Shown here: piece after piece, positions 16,371-24,613 of the stretch
Layout: each line of letters begins with the position of its first letter
Position numbering within the stretch: the first letter of the stretch is position 1
Assembly (NCBI RefSeq): GCF_000711885.1
Contig: NZ_KL543995.1
Coordinates: 1-57,914, forward strand
From: Chromobacterium haemolyticum DSM 19808
Lineage (GTDB): Bacteria > Pseudomonadota > Gammaproteobacteria > Burkholderiales > Chromobacteriaceae
Direction of reading: 5' to 3'
Length of the DNA stretch: 57,914 nucleotides
Program-made: the position numbers and the translations under genes
Notes under the pieces: model-generated
What the model saw: the letters and a program-made list of their open reading frames with translations, nothing else
Database searches by the model: none
What the model was told of the DNA's origin: nothing

Positions 16371-17150
16371 TCACAGCAGCATCACCAGTTTATACTCTGG
16401 CGCCTGGGCCAGTTTGAGGGTGATTTGCTGGTGTTCGATGCGGCCGGCGCTGGGGTGGTGGAACACGCGGCTGCCGCCTTCGCGGCCTTGCACGTCTTGT
16501 TGCTGCCAGTATTGGCGGAATTCCGGGCTTTTCGTTTCCAGTTCCGCAATCATCCCGGCCACGGCGGGCTGGTTCAGCCGCGGACTGAGGTCGGCGCGCA
16601 GTTCTGCGACGATGCGGCCGGCGCGTTCCTCCCACTGATCGATGAAGCTGCGCGCTTCCGGCGCCAGGAAGATGAAGTCCAGCAGGCTGCGGCTGGCGTC
16701 CGGCCGGCCCAGCCAGTCCCGGAACAGCCTCTGTGCCGGGGGGTTCCAGGCCACGGCGCGCCATTCGGCGTCCAGCACGTAGGCGGGGGAATCGATATGG
16801 GCGGTGGCTTGTTTCAACAGGGCTTTGGCCTGTTCGGACGGGCCGCGCCATTCCGGCTCCGGGTCTTTGAGCCCCGCCAGATTGAACAGGTAGTCGCGCT
16901 CGGCGGCGGTGAGGCGCAGCGCCTCGGCCAGACGGGCCAGGGTGGGCGCGGACACGGATTGGGTGCGGCCCTGTTCTATCCAGGTCAGCCAGGTGGTGCT
17001 GATGTCGCACAAGGCGGCCACTTCTTCGCGGCGCAGGCCTTTGGCGCGGCGGCGCTGGCCGGGCGGCAGGCCGGCTTGTTCCGGGCTCAGGCGCTCGCGG
17101 TGGGCGCGGATGAATTGGCCCAGCGGCGCGCTGTCTTTGCTGGCGGTCAT
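16371..17150 (-). CDS. XRE-family transcriptional regulator with MmyB-like ligand domain
   Basis: A 259-residue regulator. The N-terminal helix-turn-helix covers about 10-85 (FIRAHRERLSPEQAGLP, KGLRREEVAALCDISTTWLTWIEQG, then TLARLAEALRL). The C-terminal domain (about 100-255) matches the MmyB-like ligand-binding domain: YVLDAEWRAVAWNPPAQRLF, LDFIFL, WEERAGRIVAELRADL, FHHPSAGRI. Such regulators often control a nearby oxidoreductase gene, but the divergent neighbour here is leuC. An inverted repeat TAGTA-n4-TACTA lies 20-33 bases upstream of the start and may be its operator. Confidence 0.88.
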   Translation of the reverse strand: MTASKDSAPLGQFIRAHRERLSPEQAGLPPGQRRRAKGLRREEVAALCDISTTWLTWIEQGRTQSVSAPTLARLAEALRLTAAERDYLFNLAGLKDPEPEWRGPSEQAKALLKQATAHIDSPAYVLDAEWRAVAWNPPAQRLFRDWLGRPDASRSLLDFIFLAPEARSFIDQWEERAGRIVAELRADLSPRLNQPAVAGMIAELETKSPEFRQYWQQQDVQGREGGSRVFHHPSAGRIEHQQITLKLAQAPEYKLVMLL

Positions 17151-17169
17151 GGGGTAGGGCTATGGGTAT

Positions 17170-17183
17170 TAGTATCGCTACTA
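17170..17183. promoter_or_regulatory. Inverted repeat TAGTATCGCTACTA, candidate operator
   Basis: A 5-4-5 dyad 20-33 bases upstream of the XRE/MmyB regulator start and about 140 bases before leuC. Location and symmetry fit autoregulation. No direct evidence. Confidence 0.35.
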
Positions 17184-17319
17184 GTATAAGCAACTGGCTT
17201 GTTGCCGGGAAAGTTTGGCTCCAAGATAAGCCCACGGAGCAGAGCCTTGTGACCGGCGCGCGGAAACCCGCGGCGTCGGCGGCAGTCTCAAGTTGAATAA
17301 CCGGATTCGAGCAAACACC

Positions 17320-18726
17320 ATGACCGCACAAACCTTGTACGACAAATTATGGAATAGCCACGTGGTGCGCCAGGAAGCGGACGGCACGGCTTTGCTGTAC
17401 ATCGACCGACACCTGGTGCACGAGGTGACCAGCCCGCAGGCGTTCGAGGGGCTGAAGCTGGCGGGCCGCCCGCTGTGGCGCGTGGATTCGGTGGTGTCCA
17501 CAGCGGACCACAACACGCCCACTGATCATTGGGACGAGGGTATCAAGGACCCGATTTCGCGCCAGCAGGTGGAAACCCTGGACGCCAATATCAAGGCCTT
17601 CGGCGCGCTGGCGTATTTCCCGTTCAAGGACAAGGGTCAGGGCATCGTGCACGTGATGGGGCCGGAGCAGGGCGCCACGCTGCCGGGCATGACGGTGGTG
17701 TGCGGCGACAGCCACACTTCCACCCACGGCGCTTTCGCCGCGCTGGCCCACGGTATCGGCACGTCCGAGGTGGAGCATGTGATGGCCACCCAGTGCCTGG
17801 TGGCCAAGAAGTCCAAGAATATGCTGGTGCGGGTGGACGGCCAACTGGGCCGCGGCATCACCGGCAAGGATGTGGCGCTGGCCATCATCGGCAAGATCGG
17901 CACCGCCGGCGGCACCGGTTACGCGATCGAGTTCGCCGGCGAGGCCATCGAGAGCCTGTCTATGGAAGGCCGGATGAGCTTGTGCAATATGGCGATTGAG
18001 GCCGGCGCGCGTTCGGGCATGGTGGCGGTGGATCAGAAGACCATCGATTATGTAAAAGGCCGGCCGTTCGCGCCCAAGGGCGAGCATTGGGAGCGAGCGG
18101 TGGCGTATTGGCGCACTTTGCGTTCCGATCCGGGCGCCGTGTTTGACGCGGAAGTGGTGTTGCGCGCCGAGGACATCCGGCCGCAGGTGACCTGGGGCAC
18201 CTCGCCGGAAATGGTGGTGGATATCGACGGCGCGGTACCGGACCCGGCGCGGGAAAGCGATCCGGTCAAGAAAAGCGGCATTGAGCGCGCGCTCAGCTAT
18301 ATGGGCTTGCAGGCCAATACTCCCATTCACGACATCGCGGTGGACATTGTCTTCATCGGCTCCTGTACCAATAGCCGCATCGAGGATTTGCGCGAGGCCG
18401 CCAGCGTGGCCAAGGGCCGCCATAAGGCCGCCAACGTGAAGCAGGTGCTGGTGGTGCCGGGCTCCGGCCTGGTGAAGGCGCAGGCGGAGGCCGAGGGGCT
18501 GGACCAGGTATTCCTGGCCGCCGGCTTCGAGTGGCGCGAGCCGGGCTGCTCGATGTGCCTGGCGATGAACGCGGACCGTCTGCAGCCTGGCGAACGCTGC
18601 GCGTCCACGTCCAACCGCAATTTCGAGGGTCGTCAGGGGCAGGGCGGCCGTACGCATCTGGTCAGTCCGGCGATGGCGGCGGCAGCCGCCGTCACCGGTC
18701 ATTTCGTCGATGTGCGTTCGTTGTAA
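17320..18726 (+). CDS. leuC: 3-isopropylmalate dehydratase large subunit
   Basis: Isomerises 2-isopropylmalate to 3-isopropylmalate in leucine synthesis, with LeuD as the small subunit. It has 468 residues, the normal length. The [4Fe-4S] ligands are Cys349 (GSCTNSR), Cys410 and Cys413 (GCSMC). Other family motifs seen: [29 protein letters not shown]. The frame extends to 17293, but [11 protein letters not shown] at 17320 is the usual N-terminus. First gene of an operon that includes an entericidin-like lipoprotein, leuD and leuB. Confidence 0.97.
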   Translation: MTAQTLYDKLWNSHVVRQEADGTALLYIDRHLVHEVTSPQAFEGLKLAGRPLWRVDSVVSTADHNTPTDHWDEGIKDPISRQQVETLDANIKAFGALAYFPFKDKGQGIVHVMGPEQGATLPGMTVVCGDSHTSTHGAFAALAHGIGTSEVEHVMATQCLVAKKSKNMLVRVDGQLGRGITGKDVALAIIGKIGTAGGTGYAIEFAGEAIESLSMEGRMSLCNMAIEAGARSGMVAVDQKTIDYVKGRPFAPKGEHWERAVAYWRTLRSDPGAVFDAEVVLRAEDIRPQVTWGTSPEMVVDIDGAVPDPARESDPVKKSGIERALSYMGLQANTPIHDIAVDIVFIGSCTNSRIEDLREAASVAKGRHKAANVKQVLVVPGSGLVKAQAEAEGLDQVFLAAGFEWREPGCSMCLAMNADRLQPGERCASTSNRNFEGRQGQGGRTHLVSPAMAAAAAVTGHFVDVRSL

Positions 18727-18745
18727 CCGTTCCAAGGAGAGAATC

Positions 18746-18883
18746 ATGCAAAAACTGCTGTTGTTGGTACTGGCCGCGCTGACCCTGAGCGCTTGCAATA
18801 CGGTGAAGGGCGTGGGCCAAGACGTGTCCAAGGGCGGGCAGGCGATTGAAAATGCCGCCAAGGACGTGTCCAACAAAATGTGA
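18746..18883 (+). CDS. Entericidin A/B-family small lipoprotein
   Basis: A 45-residue lipoprotein: MQKLLLLVLAALTLSACNTV with lipobox LSAC, then GVGQDVSKGGQAIENAAKD, the short amphipathic helix typical of entericidins. AAGGAGA at 18734-18740 sets the start at 18746. It lies 19 bases after leuC and about 90 bases before leuD. In enterobacteria the paired entericidins form a toxin/antidote couple; here only one is present, so a toxin role is doubtful and an envelope role is equally possible. Confidence 0.88.
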   Translation: MQKLLLLVLAALTLSACNTVKGVGQDVSKGGQAIENAAKDVSNKM

Positions 18884-18890
18884 TGCGGCG

Positions 18891-18959
18891 GTCCGCCCCC
18901 GGCGTCCGCCGGGGCGGTCGTCTCCTCGCACTCTCTAATGAAGGCGGGCGCTAGCGCCC
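18891..18959 (+). other. Two GC-rich hairpins between the entericidin gene and leuD
   Basis: First hairpin: CCGCCCCCGGCG pairing with CGCCGGGGCGG (about 18893-18918, one bulge, no T run). Second: the perfect 14-base palindrome GGGCGCTAGCGCCC at 18946-18959, ending 16 bases before the leuD start and probably shaping access to its ribosome site. They could protect or trim the upstream message or tune leuD translation; this is inference. Confidence 0.55.
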
Positions 18960-18975
18960 GGAAACGGCATTGACG

Positions 18976-19614
18976 ATGAAAGCATTTACCACCTTGACCG
19001 GTTTGGTCTGTCCCTTGGATCGCGCCAATGTGGATACCGACGCCATCATTCCCAAGCAGTTCTTGAAATCGATCAAGCGCTCCGGCTTTGGTCCCAATCT
19101 GTTCGACGAATGGCGTTACCTGGATCACGGCGAGCCGGGCATGGACAACAGCAAGCGGCCGCTGAACCCGGACTTCGTACTCAATCAGCCGCGCTATCAA
19201 GGCGCGCAGGTGTTGCTGGCGCGCGAGAACTTCGGCTGCGGTTCCAGCCGCGAGCACGCGCCGTGGGCGCTGGACGACCAGGGCTTCCGCGTGGTGATCG
19301 CGCCCAGTTTCGCCGACATCTTCTTCAACAACTGCTACAAAAACGGCCTGCTGCCCATCGTGCTGGCGGCGGACGCGGTGGATCAGCTGTTCCGAGAATG
19401 CGCGGCCGCCGAAGGCTATCGGTTGACGGTGGATCTGGCGGCGCAAACGGTGACGACGCCGGCCGGGCGGGTGTTTGGCTTCGATATCACCGAGCATCGC
19501 AAGCACTGCCTGCTGGGCGGCCTGGACGAGATTGGCCTTACCCTGCAGCACGCGGATGAAATCAAGGCTTTCGAAGCCAAGCGCCGCAGCGAACAGCCGT
19601 GGCTGTTCGCCTGA
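18976..19614 (+). CDS. leuD: 3-isopropylmalate dehydratase small subunit
   Basis: Small subunit completing the LeuCD isomerase. It has 212 residues, as usual. It opens [31 protein letters not shown], the family signature, and has the swivel-domain segment [18 protein letters not shown] at about 75-92. A TTG two codons upstream is also in frame, but ATG 18976 is the standard start. No strong Shine-Dalgarno sequence; the palindrome just before it may matter for initiation. Confidence 0.97.
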   Translation: MKAFTTLTGLVCPLDRANVDTDAIIPKQFLKSIKRSGFGPNLFDEWRYLDHGEPGMDNSKRPLNPDFVLNQPRYQGAQVLLARENFGCGSSREHAPWALDDQGFRVVIAPSFADIFFNNCYKNGLLPIVLAADAVDQLFRECAAAEGYRLTVDLAAQTVTTPAGRVFGFDITEHRKHCLLGGLDEIGLTLQHADEIKAFEAKRRSEQPWLFA

Positions 19615-19628
19615 GCAAAGGAGGCTGA

Positions 19629-20408
19629 GTGAACACGCCACAGCAGGGCGGCCACGGGCATAAACAGCATGTGGAGCAGCAGTTCGGCGGCCAGGCCGCC
19701 GCCTATTTGAGCAGCCAAGTGCATGCGGAGGGCGCGGAGTTCGCCGAGCTGCGCCAGGCCGTGGCGGAGCATGGCGCGGCGCGGGTATTGGACCTGGGCT
19801 GCGGCGCCGGCCATGTGGGTTTTCAGGTGGCGGAGGCGGCGCGGGAGGTCGTGGCTTACGATCTGTCGGCCGCCATGTTGGAAGTGGTGACGGCGGAAGC
19901 GGCCCGGCGCGGTCTGGACAATCTGAGCACGCGCCAGGGTTCGGCGGAGCGTCTGCCTTTCGCCGACGGCGACTTCGACTTGGTGTTCAGCCGTTATTCC
20001 GCCCATCACTGGGGTGATGTGGGCCTGGCTCTGCGCGAGGCGCGGAGGGTATTGAAGCCGGGCGGCCGATTAGCGCTGATAGATGTGATGTCGCCGGGCC
20101 TGCCCTTGCTGGATACGCACTTGCAGGCTGTGGAAGTGTTGCGGGATTCTAGCCATGTGCGTAATTACAGCGGCGGAGAATGGTTGACGATGCTGGCTGA
20201 GGCCGGCTTCGTGGTGGACAGCCTGCGCCGTCAGCGGCTGCGACTGGCCTTCGACGCCTGGACCGCGCGCATGCGCACGCCGCCGGAGATGGCCGCGGCC
20301 GTTCGCCTGCTGCAACAGCGCATGGGCAGCGAGGTGCGCGATTACTTCGCCATCGAGGCGGACGGCAGTTTCAGTTCCGACGTGATGGTGTTGTGGGCCA
20401 GAACATGA
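19629..20408 (+). CDS. Class I SAM-dependent methyltransferase
   Basis: A 259-residue cytosolic methyltransferase of the Methyltransf_11/UbiE-like type. Motif I VLDLGCGAGHVGF lies at about 52-64, motif II AYDLSAAML at about 76-84, then GSAERLPFADGDFDLVFSRYSAHHW and a post-motif VLKPGGRLALIDV. The GTG start at 19629 follows AAAGGAGGC. The stop overlaps the next gene (ATGA). Substrate unknown. It sits inside the leucine operon, though nothing in leucine synthesis needs it. Confidence 0.85.
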   Translation: MNTPQQGGHGHKQHVEQQFGGQAAAYLSSQVHAEGAEFAELRQAVAEHGAARVLDLGCGAGHVGFQVAEAAREVVAYDLSAAMLEVVTAEAARRGLDNLSTRQGSAERLPFADGDFDLVFSRYSAHHWGDVGLALREARRVLKPGGRLALIDVMSPGLPLLDTHLQAVEVLRDSSHVRNYSGGEWLTMLAEAGFVVDSLRRQRLRLAFDAWTARMRTPPEMAAAVRLLQQRMGSEVRDYFAIEADGSFSSDVMVLWART

Positions 20409-20716
20409 ACGCCGTCCGCGGCGATGGCCGGCGCGGCGCGATGGCCTGGTTGCATCGCCACCCCTGCTGGGCCTTCGCGCTGCTGGGCTTGAGCTTTCTG
20501 GTGTTCGGCGCGGGCACGGTCAATCTGGCCCTGTTGTTGCAATTGAATTTCAAGCTGTGGCTGGACGCCGGTTGGCAGGCGGCGATGGACGGCGCGCTGC
20601 GCCAGTTGCTGGAACTGCTGGTGTCCGGCTATGCCGCGATGGCGGCTTATATCATATTCAAATGTTGCGAGCGGGCGCTGGTGGAGCGGCTGACCCGGCG
20701 CGGTCCTCAAGACTGA
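20405..20716 (+). CDS. Small inner-membrane protein of unknown function
   Basis: A 103-residue protein with two membrane segments: about 23-45 ([23 protein letters not shown]) and about 67-85 ([18 protein letters not shown]). A basic, short C-terminal tail follows. The ATG at 20405 overlaps the methyltransferase stop by 4 bases, and leuB follows 13 bases later, so it is translated as part of the leu operon. No family recognised. Confidence 0.75.
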   Translation: MNAVRGDGRRGAMAWLHRHPCWAFALLGLSFLVFGAGTVNLALLLQLNFKLWLDAGWQAAMDGALRQLLELLVSGYAAMAAYIIFKCCERALVERLTRRGPQD

Positions 20717-20729
20717 AAAGGAAAACAGT

Positions 20730-21794
20730 ATGAAAATCGCCATTCTGCCGGGTGACGGCATCGGTCCGGAAATCATCGCTCAGGCTCAGCGCGTGCTGGA
20801 AGTCTTGCGCAAGGACGGCCTGCCGATCGAAACCGAGCAGGCCCCGCTGGGCGGCGCCGGCTACGACGCTTTTGGCCAGCCTTATCCCGAGTTCACCCAG
20901 AAGCTGTGTCGCGAATCCGACGCGGTGCTGCTGGGCGCGGTGGGCGGCCCGGCCTACGACAAGCTGGAGCGTCCGTTGCGGCCGGAGCGCGGCTTGCTGG
21001 CCATCCGCAAGGATTTGAACCTGTTCGCCAATCTGCGGCCGGCCATCCTGTACCCGGAGCTGGCCAACGCTTCCACGCTGAAGCCGGAAGTGGTGTCCGG
21101 TCTGGACATCATGATTGTGCGGGAACTGACCGGCGACATTTACTTCGGGCAGCCGCGCGGCATCGCCGTCAACGAACTGGGCGAGCGCGAGGCCTACAAC
21201 ACCATGCGCTACAGCGAGGGCGAAGTGCGCCGCATCGCCCACGTCGCTTTCGGCATCGCGATGAAGCGCAACAAGCGCTTGTGCTCGGTGGACAAGGCCA
21301 ATGTGCTGGAAACCACCGAGTTCTGGAAAGAGGTGATGATAGACGTGGCCAAGGAGTATCCGCAGGTGGAGTTGTCCCACATGTATGTGGACAACGCGGC
21401 GATGCAGCTGGTGCGCAACCCCAAGCAGTTCGATGTGATGGTGACCGGCAATATCTTCGGCGACATCCTGTCGGACGAGGCCTCGATGCTGACGGGTTCC
21501 ATCGGCATGCTGCCGTCGGCCTCGCTGGATGAAAACAATAAGGGTCTGTACGAGCCCTCGCATGGCTCCGCGCCGGATATCGCCGGCCAGAACCTTGCCA
21601 ACCCGCTGGCCACCATCCTGTCCGCGGCGATGATGCTGCGCTACACCTTTGGTCTGGAAGACGCGGCGCAGCGGGTGGAGAACGCGGTGAAGGCCGTGTT
21701 GGCGCGCGGCCTGCGCACCGCGGACATTTACGAGGCCGGTTGCGAAAAAGTCAGCTGCTCGGCGATGGGAGATGCGGTGGTGTCGGCGCTCTGA
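20730..21794 (+). CDS. leuB: 3-isopropylmalate dehydrogenase
   Basis: NAD-dependent oxidative decarboxylation of 3-isopropylmalate, the third step of leucine synthesis. It has 354 residues. It opens [15 protein letters not shown]; the substrate-binding arginines lie in [37 protein letters not shown] is present, as is the metal/NAD signature [31 protein letters not shown] lies upstream of the ATG. Last gene of the leu operon; an imperfect hairpin (GACGGT/ACCGTC, 21800-21833) follows. Confidence 0.97.
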   Translation: MKIAILPGDGIGPEIIAQAQRVLEVLRKDGLPIETEQAPLGGAGYDAFGQPYPEFTQKLCRESDAVLLGAVGGPAYDKLERPLRPERGLLAIRKDLNLFANLRPAILYPELANASTLKPEVVSGLDIMIVRELTGDIYFGQPRGIAVNELGEREAYNTMRYSEGEVRRIAHVAFGIAMKRNKRLCSVDKANVLETTEFWKEVMIDVAKEYPQVELSHMYVDNAAMQLVRNPKQFDVMVTGNIFGDILSDEASMLTGSIGMLPSASLDENNKGLYEPSHGSAPDIAGQNLANPLATILSAAMMLRYTFGLEDAAQRVENAVKAVLARGLRTADIYEAGCEKVSCSAMGDAVVSAL

Positions 21795-21864
21795 GACCGG
21801 ACGGTACGCCCGGTTTTCGCGGGGCGAACCGTCTGTTCTGATTTGAATACAATAAAAATGAAAT

Positions 21865-21938
21865 ACCCCATTGCTTGGTGCTTTATCGCGCTGCACAATG
21901 GGGTGACAACATTACAGCCGCCCGCCGCATAGGCGGGC
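21865..21938 (+). promoter_or_regulatory. Structured leader of asd (two hairpins)
   Basis: Between leuB and asd lie two strong inverted repeats: ACCCCATTG (21865-21873) with CAATGGGGT (21896-21904), 9 bp perfect with an inner dyad in the loop; and GCCCGCC (21920-21926) with GGCGGGC (21932-21938), 7 bp with a 5-base loop. Neither is followed by a T run. They end 38 bases before the asd start. It could be a regulatory leader or simply a leu-operon end signal. Confidence 0.4.
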
Positions 21939-21975
21939 GCGACGATTTGACAGACAGATACCAGGAGAAACCCCA

Positions 21976-23088
21976 GTGAGAGTAGGTTTTGTAGGTTGGC
22001 GCGGCATGGTGGGTTCCGTGCTGATGCAGCGCATGCGCGAAGAGAACGATTTTGCGGTGATTGCCGAGCCGGTGTTCTTCACCACCTCCAATGTGGGCGG
22101 CAAGGCCCCCGACATCGGCCGCGACACCCCGGTGCTGAAAGACGCGAAGGACATCGCCGAACTCAAATCCATGGATGTGATCGTCACCTGCCAGGGCGGC
22201 GATTACACCAATGAAGTCTATCCGCAGCTGCGCGCCGCCGGCTGGAACGGCTACTGGGTGGATGCGGCTTCCGCGCTGCGCATGGAAGACAACGCCATCA
22301 TCATCCTGGACCCGGTCAATAAAGCGGTGATAGAGCAGGGCTTGGCGCGCGGCGTCAAGGACTACGTCGGCGGCAACTGTACCGTGTCGCTGATGCTGAT
22401 GGCCTTGGGCGGCTTGTTCCAGAACGATTTGGTGGAGTGGGCCACTTCCATGACCTACCAGGCCGCCTCCGGCGCCGGCGCGCAGAATATGCGCGAACTG
22501 CTGTCCGGCATGGGGGCGATCAACGCCCAGGTGTCCGGCCTGCTGGCGGACCCGGCTTCCGCCATTCTCGATATTGACCGCAAAGTGTCGGACTTCCTGC
22601 GCGCGGACGATTTTCCCTGCCAGAATTTTGGCGTGCCGCTGGCCGGCAGCCTGATTCCGTGGATAGACAAGGATCTGGGCAACGGCCAGTCCAAGGAAGA
22701 ATGGAAAGGCGGCGTGGAAACCAACAAGATACTGGGCCGCTCCGCCAATCCAGTGCCGGTGGACGGTTTGTGCGTGCGCGTGGGCGCGATGCGCTGCCAC
22801 AGCCAGGCATTGACCATCAAGCTCAAGCGCGATGTGCCCTTGGACGAGATCGAAGCCATGCTGGCCGCGGCGAATCCGTGGGCCAAGGTGGTTCCCAACA
22901 CCCGCGAGGCCTCGATGGCCGAGCTGACCCCGGCGGCGGTGACCGGCACGCTGGCCACGCCGGTGGGCCGCCTGCGCAAGATGGCGATGGGCGGCGAATA
23001 CCTGTCCGCGTTCACCGTGGGCGATCAACTGCTGTGGGGCGCGGCGGAGCCGCTGCGCCGCATGTTGCGTATCCTGATCGAGCGTTGA
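21976..23088 (+). CDS. asd: Aspartate-semialdehyde dehydrogenase
   Basis: NADPH-dependent reduction of aspartyl phosphate to aspartate semialdehyde, the branch point to lysine/diaminopimelate, threonine and methionine. It has 370 residues, the gamma/betaproteobacterial long form. N-terminal [11 protein letters not shown] nucleotide-binding loop; catalytic Cys135 in [20 protein letters not shown] follows. The GTG start at 21976 has CAGGAGAA at 21962-21969. It follows the leu operon but probably has its own control. Confidence 0.97.
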   Translation: MRVGFVGWRGMVGSVLMQRMREENDFAVIAEPVFFTTSNVGGKAPDIGRDTPVLKDAKDIAELKSMDVIVTCQGGDYTNEVYPQLRAAGWNGYWVDAASALRMEDNAIIILDPVNKAVIEQGLARGVKDYVGGNCTVSLMLMALGGLFQNDLVEWATSMTYQAASGAGAQNMRELLSGMGAINAQVSGLLADPASAILDIDRKVSDFLRADDFPCQNFGVPLAGSLIPWIDKDLGNGQSKEEWKGGVETNKILGRSANPVPVDGLCVRVGAMRCHSQALTIKLKRDVPLDEIEAMLAAANPWAKVVPNTREASMAELTPAAVTGTLATPVGRLRKMAMGGEYLSAFTVGDQLLWGAAEPLRRMLRILIER

Positions 23089-23147
23089 CAGGGTAGAATG
23101 GCGGCAGCCTGGGGGCCGCGTTGGCGGGCTCCTACTGCCGGGCCGCT

Positions 23148-23296
23148 CTTACGAGTCTGTTCATCGCCTGCTGCGTGTCGGCGATACGGCGTTAAAAACA
23201 AGCTCAAAATGCTCATGTACCACATGACCATTCCGCTTTTTCGCTTGTTTTCGCCTTGTCTCGCTCTTGCTCGCGAGACTTTGAACAAACTTTTAG
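23148..23296. repeat. Dispersed inverted-repeat element, copy 2
   Basis: About 149 bp. The left end CTTACGAGTCTGTTCA and right end TGAACAAACTTTTAG are an eroded form of the copy 1 termini (TGTTCA/TGAACA retained). The core from 23209 is nearly identical to copy 1, including the block reading CGCTTGTTTTCGCCTTGTCT. It lies between asd and the usg-like gene. Confidence 0.8.
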
Positions 23297-23312
23297 AAGC
23301 GCGGCCGAGTTG

Positions 23313-23338
23313 AAAAGGGCACCTAGGTGCTCTTTTTT
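23313..23338 (+). terminator. Intrinsic terminator between asd and the usg-like gene
   Basis: Palindromic stem AAAAGGGCACC/GGTGCTCTTTT centred on CTAG, ending in six T. It lies 46 bases before the next start codon and should end transcription from asd and the repeat. Confidence 0.8.
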
Positions 23339-23383
23339 GCGTGCGGTATTCTGTTTGCAATGATTGATTGAGAAAGTAAAGCG

Positions 23384-24394
23384 ATGTCGAACTCTATTCA
23401 GCTCGCCGTAGTCGGCGCCACCGGCCTGGTGGGCCAGGCGGTACTGGAACTGCTGGCCCAGCGCCAGTTGCCCGTGGGCCGGGTTTTTGCCGTGGACACG
23501 GCGGACAAGGAAGGCGAAACCGCCGCCTATGGCAACCTGGAACTGGATGTGCATCCGATCGACGGTTTTGCCTTCGAAAACGTGGCGCTGGCCATCTTCG
23601 CCGCCGGCAGCGAACTGGCGCGCGAGTACGCGCCGCTAGCGCGCGCGGCTGGCGCAGCGGTGGTGGATTTCAGCTCCGCCTTCCGCGAGGACGACAGTGT
23701 GCCGCTGGTGATTCCCGCCATCAACGGCGCCTTGCTGGCGGACGCCGGCGAAGCCGCGCTCGCCTCCGTGCCCAATTGCACGGTGACGCCGCTGGCGCTG
23801 GCGCTGGCGGCGCTGCGCCCGCTGGGCTTGCAGCGCGTGTCGGTGGCCACTTATCAATCGGTGTCCGGCAGCGGCCAGGCGGCAATGGAAGAGCTGGCGG
23901 ATCAAACCACGGCGCTGTTCTCCCAGCGCGAGACCGAAAGCCGGGTTTACGACAAGCGCATCGCTTTTAACGTGCTGCCGCAGATCGGCGCGCTGGACGC
24001 GGACGGCACCTCCGAAGAAGAGCGCTCGGTGGAGCGCGAACTGACGCGGCTGTTGGCGTTGCCGCAATTGCAAGTGGAAGCCACCTGCGTGCGGGTGCCG
24101 GTGTTTTTCGGCCACGCGTGGGCGGTGAATGCGGCATTCGAACATGAATTTGACATGGAGCAAGCGCGTAAGCGTCTGCTTGCGGCAGGCTTGCAAGTGG
24201 TGGCCGCTGACAAGTTGGGCGGTTATGTGACGCCAATGGAAGCTACCGGCAATGAAGCGGTGTGGGTCAGCCGTCTGCGCGGCAAGGGCCGGACGCTGAG
24301 CTTCTGGCTGGCCGCCGACAATGTGAAGGCGGGCGCGGCGCTCAATTGCGTGAATATCGCCGAAACGCTGTTGAAGCAGAATGGTTTGATCTGA
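23384..24394 (+). CDS. usg: Aspartate-semialdehyde-dehydrogenase-like protein (Usg-1 type)
   Basis: A 336-residue member of the aspartate/N-acetylglutamyl-phosphate semialdehyde dehydrogenase family. It has VVGATGLVGQAVLELL at the nucleotide-binding end, ASVPNCTVTPLAL with Cys132 at the catalytic position, TYQSVSGSGQAAMEEL, RVPVFFGHAWAVNAAF, and a C-terminal NAETLLKQNG-like end. It follows the true asd gene, and its closest type is the Usg-1 protein encoded near asd or truA in many proteobacteria. It keeps the cysteine, so activity cannot be excluded, but the usual ASD substrate residues differ in places. Function of Usg-1 is unknown. Confidence 0.82.
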   Translation: MSNSIQLAVVGATGLVGQAVLELLAQRQLPVGRVFAVDTADKEGETAAYGNLELDVHPIDGFAFENVALAIFAAGSELAREYAPLARAAGAAVVDFSSAFREDDSVPLVIPAINGALLADAGEAALASVPNCTVTPLALALAALRPLGLQRVSVATYQSVSGSGQAAMEELADQTTALFSQRETESRVYDKRIAFNVLPQIGALDADGTSEEERSVERELTRLLALPQLQVEATCVRVPVFFGHAWAVNAAFEHEFDMEQARKRLLAAGLQVVAADKLGGYVTPMEATGNEAVWVSRLRGKGRTLSFWLAADNVKAGAALNCVNIAETLLKQNGLI

Positions 24395-24432
24395 TTTAAG
24401 CGGTTTGGCCGAAGCCGCGCATGGCGCGGGCA

Positions 24433-24466
24433 GAGGGCGGCATTCGCGAGAGTGCCGCCCTGTTTC
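24433..24466 (+). terminator. Probable terminator after the usg-like gene
   Basis: Stem AGGGCGGCA (24434-24442) / TGCCGCCCT (24453-24461), 9 bp perfect, then GTTTC. Short T tract. Confidence 0.6.
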
Positions 24467-24613
24467 ATGGCGGAGTCGAAAAACGCGCGCAAACGGCGTC
24501 ATTATGAAATCTAGCTAAAAACTGCGGCAGGGCCTAAGATTGCAACAGTTACCGTCTGCGCCCGCTGGGCCAGCGCAAATAAAATCAAGATAAACCGTGC
24601 CGGAAGGTTGACA

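Noticed and set aside
21795-21975. Lysine riboswitch before asd
   Set aside because: The leader is too short and lacks the conserved lysine-riboswitch core; only generic hairpins are visible.
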